Made by a program: the position numbers and the translations under genes. A DNA stretch of 64,000 bases from Moniliella sp. 'wahieum' (taxonomy: Eukaryota; Basidiomycota; Moniliellomycetes; Moniliellales; Moniliellaceae), in the NCBI GenBank assembly GCA_003971905.1, contig RSEE01000026.1, positions 1 through 64,000 of the forward strand, read 5' to 3'. Each line of letters starts with the position of its first letter. Positions within the stretch are counted from its first letter, which is position 1. Below, one piece after another: positions 11,502 through 21,849 of this stretch. The notes beneath the pieces are model-generated. The model was given only the letters and a program-made list of their open reading frames with translations. It was not told where the DNA came from and did no database searches.

Positions 11502-12304
11502 AGCGTAACGCATCCCTGTTGCCGGTTTTTTTTCTGGCACGTGCTCCTCATCTTTCCTCTTCGTCATCTCCCCCTTTGCATCCCGGGGTCGGTGGGTCGG
11601 TCGTGCCTGTGGTGTGGGACCTGTTGCCCCGGATGCCTCTACGCTGTCCATCAACCCGGGGCGGCCCTGCTGCAACGGCACATACGCAACAGCAACAGCA
11701 ACAGTAACAGCAACAGCACCCTAGCGAGCCTTATACGCTTCGGCATGTCCGGCCTGGCTGCATCCCCCCTCTTCATTCTTTCCCCTTTCCCCCCCATCTT
11801 GCAGACATGTTTTGCCGTCTACGGCCCTCTAAAAAAATTGGCGCCCTGCCAACTACGCCTCGACCCCGTTTGTCTGCCATAGCATTTTTTCCTAGCCAGT
11901 TCGAACCCGCGAGGTCACCCTGGAGAAAGGCTCGCTGGTGTGGGTAGGCCAGCAGTAGCTAGGAGCTAGTTTGTTTGCCGTGCATCGAGCGCTGCGGCAA
12001 CCCAACAAACGAAAAACGAAGGAAGCGGCCGATGCAAATCGAACGGGTGGCAGTTCCAGTGAACCACCTGGAGGCTAGGGTGGGTTTTTTTTCAGTTTCA
12101 ACGTTCAACGTTCAATATTCAATGGACCATTTCCGCTGCGAATGACTGACTCGTGGCGTGTGGAGGAACATTTGTCGATTATCTCCGTCGTCGGGCGTGG
12201 CAGTCGCCCGATTCGGGTCGGCACTTGGGCGTGAAGCGCCACCGGTTTTCTTTGTTCCACCACCCCGCACCCTTTTGCGCCGCGTTGCTGTCGTCTGCAC
12301 CAGC
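11502..12304. other. Intergenic region with CAACAG repeat
   Basis: No gene supported. It contains a short (AACAGC) array at about 11686-11716 and a cluster of TTCAACGTTCAA-type words at 12096-12122, a word family that recurs near 17.1 and 41.8 kb. The last 200 bases are presumably the ARO2 promoter. Confidence 0.6.
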
Positions 12305-13598
12305 ATGTCTACCTTTGGCCGCTTCTTCCGCGTGACTACCTTTGGCGAGTCGCACTGCCCGTCGGTGGGGTGCATTGTGGATGGGTGCCGCCCGGGATGG
12401 CGCTGCGGAACGAGGATGTGCAGCCGCAGCTGAGCCGGCGTCGGCCGGGCCAGAGCGCGCTCACCACCCCGCGCGACGAGAAGGACCGGGTGGAGATCCA
12501 GTCGGGCACGGAGCATGGCGTGACGCTCGGCACGCCCGTGGCGATGATTGTGCGCAACCAAGATCAGCGCCCGCACGACTACACGGACAAGACGTTGGAC
12601 CTCTACCCCCGTCCGTCGCATGCCGACTACACGTACTTGGTCAAGTACGGCATCAAGGCCTCCTCGGTGGTGGCCGTTCCTCGGCGCGAGACGATTGGCC
12701 GTGTGGCCGCGGGCGCAGTGGCGAGAGAAGTACCTCAAGGAAGCGTTTGGCGTGGAGATTGTTGCGTTTGTCAGCTCGGTGGGCAAGGTGCACATCCCGC
12801 GCTTCCCTGGCGAGAAGCTCGCCCCGGCACCCAAGGCCGACGTGCACGACCCTGCGGCACCGGCGAGCAGCGTTGACAATGTGGTGGTGTACGATGGTCT
12901 GAGTGCGGCCGAGGCAGAGGAGCCGTTGAGCCAAGAGTTCCGTGACTTGCTCAAGTCGGTCACGCGTGCCGAGGTGGACAAGACGCCGATTCGCTGCCCG
13001 CACCCGCGGCGGCGAACGGATGGAGCAGCGCATTCTGCTCGCCAAGAGCAAGCACGACTCGATCGGAGGCACAGTGACGTGTGTCATTCGCGGTCTGCTG
13101 CCGGGCTGGGAGGCCTGTGTTTGAAAGTTGGAGGCCGTTGGCCCACGCCATGCTCTCCATTCCCGCTACCAAGGCGTTTGAGTTTGGTTCGGGCCTGCGC
13201 GGTACCGAGGTGCCGGGCAGTGGGCACAACGATGCGTTTTTCGCCAAGCCCGATGGCACGCTGGGAACCACGACGAATTGGTCGGGGGGTGTGCAGGGGG
13301 CATCACCAATGGCGAAGACATCTACTTCCGCGTCGGCTTCAAGCCCCCTGCCACCATCTCCCAAGACCAGCAAACGACGGCGTACGACGGTACTGAAGGT
13401 GTGCTCAAGACGCGTGGGCGGCATGACCCTTGCGTTGTTCCCCGCGCGGTGCCCATTGTGGAGTCCATGGCTGCGCTGACGGTCATTGACGAGCTGTTGG
13501 GCCAGGATGCTCGCCAATTGGCCGCCTCGCGTCTCAACTCGGCGGTTGTGGCAGGGTTGCCCGACAGCATGAAGCTGCCCAAGCACAGGACGGCCTGA
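12305..13598 (+). CDS. ARO2: Chorismate synthase
   Basis: Converts EPSP to chorismate, the last step of the shikimate pathway; the fungal enzyme also has flavin reductase activity. Signature 1, [11 protein letters not shown], follows the start [24 protein letters not shown] and [12 protein letters not shown] are conserved. Signature 2, [10 protein letters not shown], is present only in a shifted frame at 12661-12692. Signature 3, [16 protein letters not shown], lies near 13417-13462, and the stop is at 13596. At least six indels interrupt the frame. CCC is shortened at 12386-12390 (DGCPPGMAL), a base is inserted near 12725, G6 is reduced to G5 at 13296-13300 ([12 protein letters not shown]), and others lie near 13005 and 13100-13130. 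No exon structure explains them, and every conserved block survives in some frame. I therefore call the gene functional. The 1,294-bp span fits the usual length. Confidence 0.96.
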
Positions 13599-14091
13599 GA
13601 CGAAGGCCAAACGCCCGCTGTTTCCGTCAACTTAAAATGCACGTTTTTACAGAAGTACACGTTCCATCTTAAGTTGTAGTGTAGTCTGCTCCCTCTGATC
13701 CCACGGGACTACGCGCCCAAGCACCTGCTTTGAGCATGTACAATGCAACAGCACCCGACCTCACATTCGTAATTGAAGCCCAGCGTCGTGAAACACACAA
13801 CCCCACATGTTTAATCGCTTTGTTGCGCAACTGAGCGGGAAGGACAACTGTGTCGTGCTTGGACACCATGCCTCCCCCACCACTATCACTGCTTGGCAAA
13901 ATATGGAGGCAAAACATCACAGAAGAGGAGTAGACAAATATGAGTAGAGAACGTGTTATAGTACCCAAGTGGGATACGGACATCCCCCCTCTCATCGATC
14001 CCGATCTAGTCATATATTTCGCTGCTTTCTATAGTCTCAAGTCTCATTGAGAGCAGTCCCATTCGTCCCACCTCTTGTTCCTTTATCATAC
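13599..14091. other. Intergenic, no gene seen
   Basis: AT-richer than its surroundings. I see no conserved protein, RNA or repeat here. It covers the ARO2 3' flank and possibly the promoter of the doubtful gene at 14.1 kb. Confidence 0.5.
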
Positions 14092-14610
14092 ATGTACGTA
14101 GCCGTCTTTCTCCCACCGCCTACGACCTCATCATCTTCCCCGATCTCCGACGACAATAACGACCGCCAGCTTCTACAGTGGTGTGCACAGGTGTCGAGCT
14201 CGTCCAAGCGCGTCTTTCCCTACAGCCCCATCTCCTTACGTCCCAGCATCGCCCAGCAGCCAGCCCGACACATTTCGATCTTCCTGTGGCGCAGAGGCCG
14301 TCACCACGCCGTCATCAGCTCTCGTTTCGACATCCGTCGTCGTCCTTCAGCATCGGCCCTTCGCCACCCTCCTCAGGAGCTGATGGGCCCGCTCCCCTCT
14401 CCCCTGTATCCGAAACACAACCCCACCTCTGGTGTGGAGCGCAAACGCAAGCGTGAGCATGAGGACGAGGACGAGAGCGAAGACGACGATGAAGATGCGG
14501 ATACGAAAGTTATGGGTGAATCGGCACTCAAAATTGTCAAGGTACTGAACCATGTTCGCTTGCCTGAGATGACCGCCTCAGCGCGCCCATGCTGGTTACT
14601 GAGAGCCTGA
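14092..14610 (+). CDS. Hypothetical protein with acidic stretch (doubtful gene)
   Basis: I do not recognise this. An open frame from ATG 14092 gives Ser/Pro-rich residues, then a basic KRKR followed by a run of Glu/Asp (14455-14510, HEDEDESEDDDEDAD), then GESALKIVKVLNHVRLPEM. Two other frames over 14180-14450 also read as plausible Ser/Pro/Gln-rich protein, so frame errors are likely and the true N-terminus is unknown. The coding-like reading seems to continue downstream in other frames (PEAFLTPPSIQDEKERARI near 14610-14670; YDEDDALEVHALACIFG near 14740-14790). Confidence 0.35.
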   Translation: MYVAVFLPPPTTSSSSPISDDNNDRQLLQWCAQVSSSSKRVFPYSPISLRPSIAQQPARHISIFLWRRGRHHAVISSRFDIRRRPSASALRHPPQELMGPLPSPLYPKHNPTSGVERKRKREHEDEDESEDDDEDADTKVMGESALKIVKVLNHVRLPEMTASARPCWLLRA

Positions 14611-16500
14611 GGCGTTCCTGACCCCTCCTTCCATTCAAGATGAAAAGGAACGGGCCCGTATCCCTATCAATTTGAGTGACCACTGAAACGCTACCCCTGT
14701 GATGGGAATGTGTAGCCTCTTACTTCGGCGAGCGAAGGATATGACGAGGATGATGCGTTGGAGGTGCACGCTCTCGCCTGCATTTTTGGTGTCACGCAAG
14801 TTCTTGGTCTGGCCAATATGGTTATTGGCGGTATGGTGTTCGCGCTCAGCGGTATACGATTACGAATTGCTAGGGCAAGACCAACCGAGTACGGGGGGAA
14901 AATTTCGGCCCTCAGTGACATGGTCACCAACTAACAGAGAAGATGATTAGTGTGTTGAGTATAGCGCCGACAAGGCCAGGCGCACCGAGACGTTGCGTCT
15001 TCACACCCAGAGCCTGCATGCACAACCGGCGCCATTGAACACGGCTTGTGTCCGTGGTTCTCTACAAACCGCCGACGGGTGTGCATTGTTGGACAGCAAT
15101 AGGGCACCTGCTCGGTGGACTACTTTCTCAAACGTCACCTCCACGGCCGTCACCTCCCCGGCCTGGAATACATTTAGTCTCCATCATGAAAAACGAACCC
15201 TTTTTTCCTCGATCCATGTGGACGCAGTTCCAGCACTTGCGCCCATCCCTGATCCCTCCACGCCTGGCCAGATGATTCCTTTCCTCACCTCTTCGATGGT
15301 CCACGAGTGATCGACAGAGACGAGCCACGTTCGTGCGCAGTTCAGCATGAAGCCGTAATATCCTCTCCTTCGATCCATGCAATAAACTGTGCGGTATCCC
15401 TTCCGACCAAAGCGGGCTTGGTGTTGGGTCGCTCACTCGTCCTCTCCGTGTGTTGGTTCGTCGGCATCAATGCGCGCATACGCGACGGATCTATTGTTTG
15501 GGTATCCCACTCCAAATCGGTAATACTATAGGGACATAATAATAGTACAACGGCAGTTTCCCTCAAGACTCTCCCCTACTCTCTCTTACGGCAAGCCTAC
15601 CACCCTGTGAACCCATCTCGCCTTCGTCGGTGGTTGTGCGACTATTGCCATTACCCGACGTCCACACTCACGCTCCATAATACCCCCTCATGACGATCCC
15701 CGCAAGAGGACTGAAGACGTGCTCACTACCACGGGCAACACGAAACCAAATGCCCTGCAGTTACAACAGCGCCCAAGGGTATGGTGGTCTGTTCCTGCAA
15801 AGCTCCCGTCATTGATAAAGGCTCTTTTTCAGCCTCCTACCCCCCCTGATCCTTTTGAAAACCCTCAGCGCTCGTATTGGATGGATGTTGCTATTGCATA
15901 TGTGCCTCTGTGATGGATTTGTTCTCCTCCTGCATTACTCCCTTCTCTGGCAATGCCTCCCTTCCCCAGGTCAGTTCTATTATCATACGGCTTCTCAATG
16001 CTGCTGTCGAGGACGACGATGGACACTAGGTAATTACATGAGCAACGCCCGCATTACCGATGGCCAAAGCGCTGCCATTACAACGTGAGATGTTGGCTTT
16101 GGGATTGGGACTGTATCCCAGGCGCCACCCGAAGAAGCCACCGCGGCGCCAATGCTCAGAATATATCCACAGCAAACCGCGTCCGGGTGGATGAGTGTGT
16201 TTTGTCTGCTGTCCTAAGGAGACTTTTCCTACTGGCTCCTCAACGGGGAGCATTGCAGTAAGGGGAAGAAGGGTGGGGCAAGGGGGACGGATGGACAAGA
16301 GGGGAGATCTCGATGATACTAAAAGGACGGTGAGTTCCGGCTGTGATGACGGGGAAAGTACGACCCATTTCTCACAATATTCTCACGTATCTACAGGTCT
16401 CATGGCGGCCTACGGCGCTGCGTGCTGATAGGAGCTGTGGCCAGAAGTCGCCCCGATCGCCCCTCCCCCCTTGTATTCACCGTGCCAGAAAGGGAGGTAA
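14611..16500 (+). other. Coding-like fragments in changing frames; possible damaged or error-rich gene
   Basis: Short stretches read like protein on the + strand, for example the helical GVTQVLGLANMVIGG near 14790-14830, VDYFLKRHLHGRHLPGLEY near 15116-15172 and FENPQRSYWMDVAIAYVPL near 15852-15910. Stops and frame changes are too frequent to join them with confidence. It may be the continuation of the gene at 14.1 kb with several introns and errors, or a decaying gene. Confidence 0.25.
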
Positions 16501-18059
16501 AGCCCGCCATCACCCGGGAAAGGGGGAACATCGCTTACGAGCAACACAACAGCAGCACGCCTCCCCCCCCCCGCGCTCAGTCTCCTTAAAAAAGGGAGTT
16601 GAGGATGTTGACCGGTCAACCCCCCGCTGTTGGAATTTCCCCTCCTGTCTAATCTCCATCCGACTGGTATCAACGTTGACAACGCGAAGCAGACGAAGCA
16701 ACCGAGACGCCTGCGACTCAAGGCTGCGACTCAAGGCTGCAAGCTCCGCGGCGCCAAAAGAATATGATCCACGATATCACTTGCTCGTATATGTATATCC
16801 AAATCCACCATCTGCCTCCCGTTCCTCTATCTCACGTTTCGTTACTATCACACTAGTTCAAAAAGGGTGCTCGTTTTCCTTCTCACGCTCTTGGTCCATG
16901 TCAGATCCCCCCTGCTCGGATATACGTTCGATATACCCTGTTGGACGGGGTAGATACCCTGGGCGCACGGGTCGCCAGTGCGCTCTGCGCGGGGGGCGGG
17001 GCTTTTGAACGTGTGTGGAAGAGGCCTGTTGAGAAGCCTGGGAGCCATTGGCCGTTTGGCTGAACGCTGAACGCGCTGAACTCAACGTTGAATAACGTAT
17101 TCGTTGAACGTATACGCGTGGAACGTGGAGAGTAGAAAACTGGACGCATGCCACCCACACGTGCATGCTATGCCACCTGTGTCACAGAAATCTGTGGCAT
17201 GCTCTGCGAGCGCTCACCCGCTCATCCGCTCAGCGCTGAGGCTCAGCGCTCATGGGTCCAGCTTTGGGAAACTCAACCGCTTCAACATCATGCATCATGC
17301 ATCATGTGTCGTCATGCATCACCTGAACATTCAATATTCCACGTTCGACCTATGCTCTTCTCCGATCCATATCCATTCGCCTTCGCCTTAGCCTTACGGA
17401 TGCGCCGGTCCATCAGTGACTACTCCTAATAGTGATCAGCATCTAGAAACAACAGTGGCACGTATCGATATCGTTAACCGATTGTGAGTGACATCTATCC
17501 TATTGTGTGCATTCCATTGACAGAGCTTAAGGCTGGGACAGGGGGAACGCTACGTCTAAACCGAACCGTTCATCTTGCGGGGGTTACTTGGAAGCGCCAC
17601 CAAGATTAAGGGACCAGGGGGATCGCCAGGATATCAGGACCCTCCGGCTCACGCCATCCGGTCCCGTACCCTAGGAAGCGCGTGTGGACACGGAGGAACG
17701 TGGTTGACATACGAGCGAGGAACCATTTCCACTGAGACTTAGTATTCCCCCATTGGCGCAGAAAACGCGAATGTATGTCGTCAGCGCGTCAGCGAACATA
17801 TGAGCGCGGACCATCTGTGGCACCAAACTGGTGTAGCGGCGCCGGTAGCCAAGCCCGGATCCGTTTCCGATGCATTCCTTCCAATATTCCGTCCAGATGA
17901 TAGAGGAATATTCTAGCCTCTGTAGCTCATGCCTACAATGCAATGTACCATCAACTGCCTGTGCTCTCTGGTCTTCTCTACACCATCAATACCCAAATGC
18001 TGATGGGTGGCAAAAGAAGAAACGTCAGCGCGTCAGCGTCAAGCTTCAAGTCCATTCGC
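16501..18059. other. Gene-poor region with short palindromic words
   Basis: No conserved gene found. It contains TTCAACGTTGAA-type words around 17062-17125, GCATCATGCATCATG words near 17290, and AT-richer unique DNA. One open frame (16343-17008 +) is Ser/Arg-rich with no recognisable feature and is not called. Confidence 0.5.
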
Positions 18060-18065
18060 CCCAAT

Positions 18066-18300
18066 AGTTACTAGTTACGAGTTACTAGTTACTAGTTATT
18101 CATAGGCGCTATAGTCAGTCACACTGGTCTCGCTGTGGTCACACTGGTCACACTAGTCACTCCTTGATTAGACTAGTCGCTCGCTAGGATCTAGTCAGCA
18201 CTCGTATGTACTCAGTACTCGATACTCAGTGAGGTACTCAGGTGCTCGAGTACTCAGGACTCAGGTACTCAGCAACCAAGCTTCAAGCTTCAAGCCCAAA
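18066..18300. repeat. ACTAGT / AGTACT / AAGCTT palindromic word cluster
   Basis: TTACTAGTTACTAG-type units (18066-18099), GTCACACTGGTC units, ACTCAGTACTCGATACTCAG units (18200-18270) and CAAGCTTCAAGCTTC (18278-18296) follow one another. The same words recur at 18831-18870, 20321-20370, 21110-21136, 59230-59260 and 62706-62736. Confidence 0.65.
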
Positions 18301-18451
18301 ACTGTTGGAGTGTGGTGGCATGTGGCACCACTTGGTGTGATGGCTGGATCGGCCATGTCGCTGGCAAGCGGAACTGGCTATAGAGTTCCGCAACTCGCGC
18401 GCTCCGGATTGGTTACCGTCGCGCCCTCGTTCCCCTCCTTCCTCTTCTCCC

Positions 18452-18657
18452 GTTGCATTGAAGGTTGGACTAGCGTCAGGAGCTTACAAGAAGCTATCTC
18501 TGACTGTTCCCACCCTGCACAGGTGAGCTTCCTGTTCTCTCTCTTCCTGTTCTCTTCCTGCTTCTGGCGCTTGTCCTTGTCCAACGGTTGCATTAAAGGT
18601 TGGACTAGCGTCAGGAGCTTACAAGAAGCTATCTCTGACTGTTCCCACCCTGCACAG
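18452..18657 (+). repeat. 71-bp direct duplication
   Basis: 18452-18522 and 18587-18657 are identical except for one base (GCATTGAAGG versus GCATTAAAGG). A 64-bp CT-rich spacer lies between them. The first copy ends CACAG followed by GTGAGC, which resembles a splice donor. Both copies are open on the + strand (GWTSVRSLQEAISDC) and on the - strand. Confidence 0.9.
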
Positions 18658-19100
18658 TGCAATCGTCCTTAGCTTGGTAGCGTAGCTACTTCTCAGTTAA
18701 CGGACAACCGGGTTCTGGGCTCTCATTGGTGTGACCGATTTCATCGCGCTCACCCATTGATCGCCTAGTCTAGTGCTTCACCCTAGCCCCCAATCTTTCA
18801 AAAACCACTAGGTTCTAGACTCTAGTCACTTAAGTTACTAGTTACTATTCACTAGTCACTATTCACTTGCCACAGCGACCAAACTCGATCTGATCGATAG
18901 TCACTCTAGTCACTTGCTTGCAGTCACAGCGACCTGTCTTTCACCTGGAGCGAGGGGATGGAGTCACAGTGGGGCTAGGCGGAACCCGCGGAGCCCCGGG
19001 TTAAATACCGATAAAACCACATTAACATAGGAAACGCGAGAAGTATAAGAAGCTGGGAGATAAATGGTAAAAAAGAGAAGTTGAGAATGTTGATACTAGA

Positions 19101-20094
19101 TGTCACGGGCGGGCGCCTCCAGGGGCCCGCCCTGGGGGTTTTTGGGGTACAATCCCTTAGGCGACGGTAGGTCGACTCACGGTGGTTTCGGGCTTAGGCT
19201 GGTTGGTGAATCCGAGCGGAGCTAGGGACGAGGAGAGGCCTTTGGTGGGGCGGCTGCACGTGTGGCAGGGCTGTGTCTGCACCGGTTTGGGCCGTAGTAA
19301 CGTGTCTGAAGCCTCCGGGACTTAGGGACGGGAGGAGGCAGCGGCGGACAAACGCTGCCTTGACTGAGACTGGAAATCGACGCGGCCAGAGGAGGGCTCG
19401 CGCGACTGGACTGACGAATGACTGGAGGATGAGGTCGGAGGAGATGTCGGACGCTAACAAGACATAGCTAATCGAAATTTCTTGCGCACAATCTTGTTGG
19501 GCCTTGCCCACCTTGAATTTTGTACGTAGTCCTCACATATCTATCCGGAACCTTGTTACCAGCATTTTCGATTAGCTATGGAGTAGGCTGCCTGTACTGG
19601 ATCAATTGGCTGGAAAACGGGCAGGAGCCGGACAGGATAGGCGAGAGGGTAGACGAGGGAGTTGAGACGAGAGTGGGGACGAGAATGGGGACGAGAATTG
19701 ACGAGAATGGAAGGTGGGGGAAAAGATCCCCATCAACCAGGCGTACAGGCAGGATCAAAAGGGAAACGGATACAAGAGGGGTGTAGAAAGGAAGACATGT
19801 CAAAAGCGGGGTTGGTCGCCACAGGCACGACCGAGAAAGGAAAAGGAAACGGGGACGGGGCGACAGACGTCGCCACGGCACTGGAAGCTCGGTGGCCTTA
19901 TTTAGGCCGGCCGACTTGGACTTGGGGGGGGGCGACTATTGCCGCGCGGATGCATGGCCCTTCGGGCACGATACTTAATTTAGCCAACCATCATCACACT
20001 CGGTTGGCCTGCGGAGCAGGCTCTACTGGGCATGTGTGGAGCAGGCGGGCCTTAGCTTGGGTCGGACCATCTCGTTTCCGCCGCGCCCGTGACA
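19101..20094. mobile_element. Putative solo LTR (or short TIR element), complete copy
   Basis: A 994-bp unit bounded by perfect 11-bp inverted ends, TGTCACGGGCG at the left and CGCCCGTGACA at the right, in the TG...CA form typical of long terminal repeats. The flanks CTAGA (left) and ATAGA (right) match at four of five bases and could be a mutated target duplication. The left end holds a GGGCGGGC...GCCCGCCC hairpin. Its first part is repeated at 58492-59043. No reverse transcriptase or integrase frame is present, so it would be a solo LTR or a non-autonomous element. It carries a 116-bp nested insertion (19464-19579). Confidence 0.7.
19464..19579. mobile_element. 116-bp MITE-like insertion nested in the LTR
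   Basis: Bounded by inverted repeats ATAGCTAATCGAAA and TTTCGATTAGCTAT. The related copy at 58.8 kb lacks it: there GCTAACAGGAGGAGCTGCC is continuous. The outer TA on both sides would fit a Tc1/mariner-type TA target duplication. No coding capacity. Confidence 0.7.
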
Positions 20095-21849
20095 ATAGAA
20101 GCTGATGCGCTGATGTCGATGATGTCGATGATGGTCTATTGCAGTACCATGTAACAGTCAATATTCATGTTTTTAACGGGATAGCCTAACCGCTTGACGC
20201 TACAAAACCTGCAGATGGTAGCCTCTGGTAGGCCGTCGTTAGGCTGGGGGGGGAGGGGGGGGGCTGATGCACTGATGAGACGCGGCGAGGTGCGCGGCGT
20301 ATGCAAAACCAAGGCGCTATTAGCTACTACTACTTTCTAGTAGCTATAGTTACTGATGGTTACTAGTTACTAGTCTTCTGGATGGCTTTTTTCAAGCTTT
20401 TGATGATCCTTGCCTGGTGGGTTCTGCGGTCACGCGTCACGCCCAAGGCTCACCGGTCGCCAGTCACTAGTCATCCGCCACCAGTCACACGGTCACGCGT
20501 CACGGGCTACGCATCCCACATTCATGTCACACGAGGAGGACCACCGGGCCTACGGCCGGTCGGCTGGGGCTTCGCCCCAGCGTGGTGCTGCGTCGCCACC
20601 TTAGCCACCGTTCCACCGTCGCTACCCTTCCACGCTGGAACCCTTCCACGCTGGAGAGGGCAAATAATATCACCGATTCTCTGGCTGCGGGTGGCTGGGA
20701 ACGTGGCATCGGTCGGCACGTGCCTATGACGTAAAAGTGTGCAGGATTTTCCAGCCGATCTTATGACATGTCACATTGATGCAGATCCCAGACTAGTCGG
20801 GCTTATCCCACACCTCCATCATGTCACAACACGCACATGTCACAGCCATCCTGTCGTCACCGCGTTACTCGTTGCTAACTGCTTGCCCTGCCCATGTCAC
20901 TGTCACTAGTCACTGTCACACTGTTGCCAGAAGCTGCTGGTACGCTCGGTGGCCGGCGGTGCACTGGAAACTCGAGGGAACATGGTGAACATGGGAACGT
21001 ACTCGAACGAACCGTCGTGATGTTCTGCCAGGGCACAGCAGTGCGCCAGTGACCGAGCGATCCGCCTACCGCTGAGGCTCAGCGGGGATGCTCAACTCTC
21101 AATCTCACGCTCCAACCTTCAAGCTGCAAGCTTCACGGCCAACATTTCGCCCCAAGCGCACCCCTTTCGACATACTAGGTAGCGGGAATACAAAGCCGTA
21201 AGCGGCAACAGGCAAGTACGGGTAAGGGGTACGCGCCACCCCTGCACCGCAATGCCCCAGGCCGCTCAGTCTGAGCACTCAGTCAGTACCGGAAGTACTC
21301 GATCTGAGGTCAAAGTACTAACCGGTGCCACCATCCACAACACTCTCCCCCTGCCCGGACCGGTAGCACACAACACGCAATCCAGCACACGCCGCGCCTG
21401 TCACCAAGTCACAAGTCACATGTGAGCTGGCGAGGCTGAAGGCAGGCTCACGTCCCTGCCCTCCCAGTCGCCCTACCTGACCACTCGGCACCACAGTACC
21501 TCGTTCCTCGTTCCTCGTTCCCCACCACCACCACCTCCTCCTCTTACTTCGCTCCTCGCTCCTCCACTCGACCCTACACTCTCGTTCGAATTGGCTCCCG
21601 CCAGCGATTGGCTACAGCAGAACGCAGCGGCACCTTATACACCCACCGCTGCTTTTCTAGCTCCCTTGTCACTCGTTGGGCTCTGCTCTTCGTCTCCCTT
21701 TATTTCACTCTACCCTTGCCGCTGTTTCGTCTCGTTTCGTCTCGTCCCTACCCGCCCCGTCTCTTCTACTCCCGTCCCGTCCCGGCCCGTTCCGTCCCTT
21801 CTTGTCTTATTTCGTACTTTCTTGTTTCCCATTTTTCATTTTGTTCGCG
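20095..21849. other. Gene-poor region and pyrimidine-rich leader of the Zn2Cys6 gene
   Basis: Contains TCACGCGTCACG words (about 20430-20505), ACTAGT clusters (20321-20370), repeated CATGTCAC words (20760-20930) and no supported gene. From 21500 to 21845 the + strand is strongly CT-rich (repeated CGTTCCT and CGTCCCGTCCC), typical of a fungal promoter and 5' leader. Confidence 0.55.

Noticed and set aside
12305-13598. ARO2 considered as a pseudogene because of at least six frame breaks
   Set aside because: All signature motifs survive in one frame or another, and essential neighbours show the same type of homopolymer error.
18452-18657. Direct repeats considered as a CRISPR-like array
   Set aside because: Only two 71-bp copies with one spacer, in a fungal genome; a simple duplication explains it.
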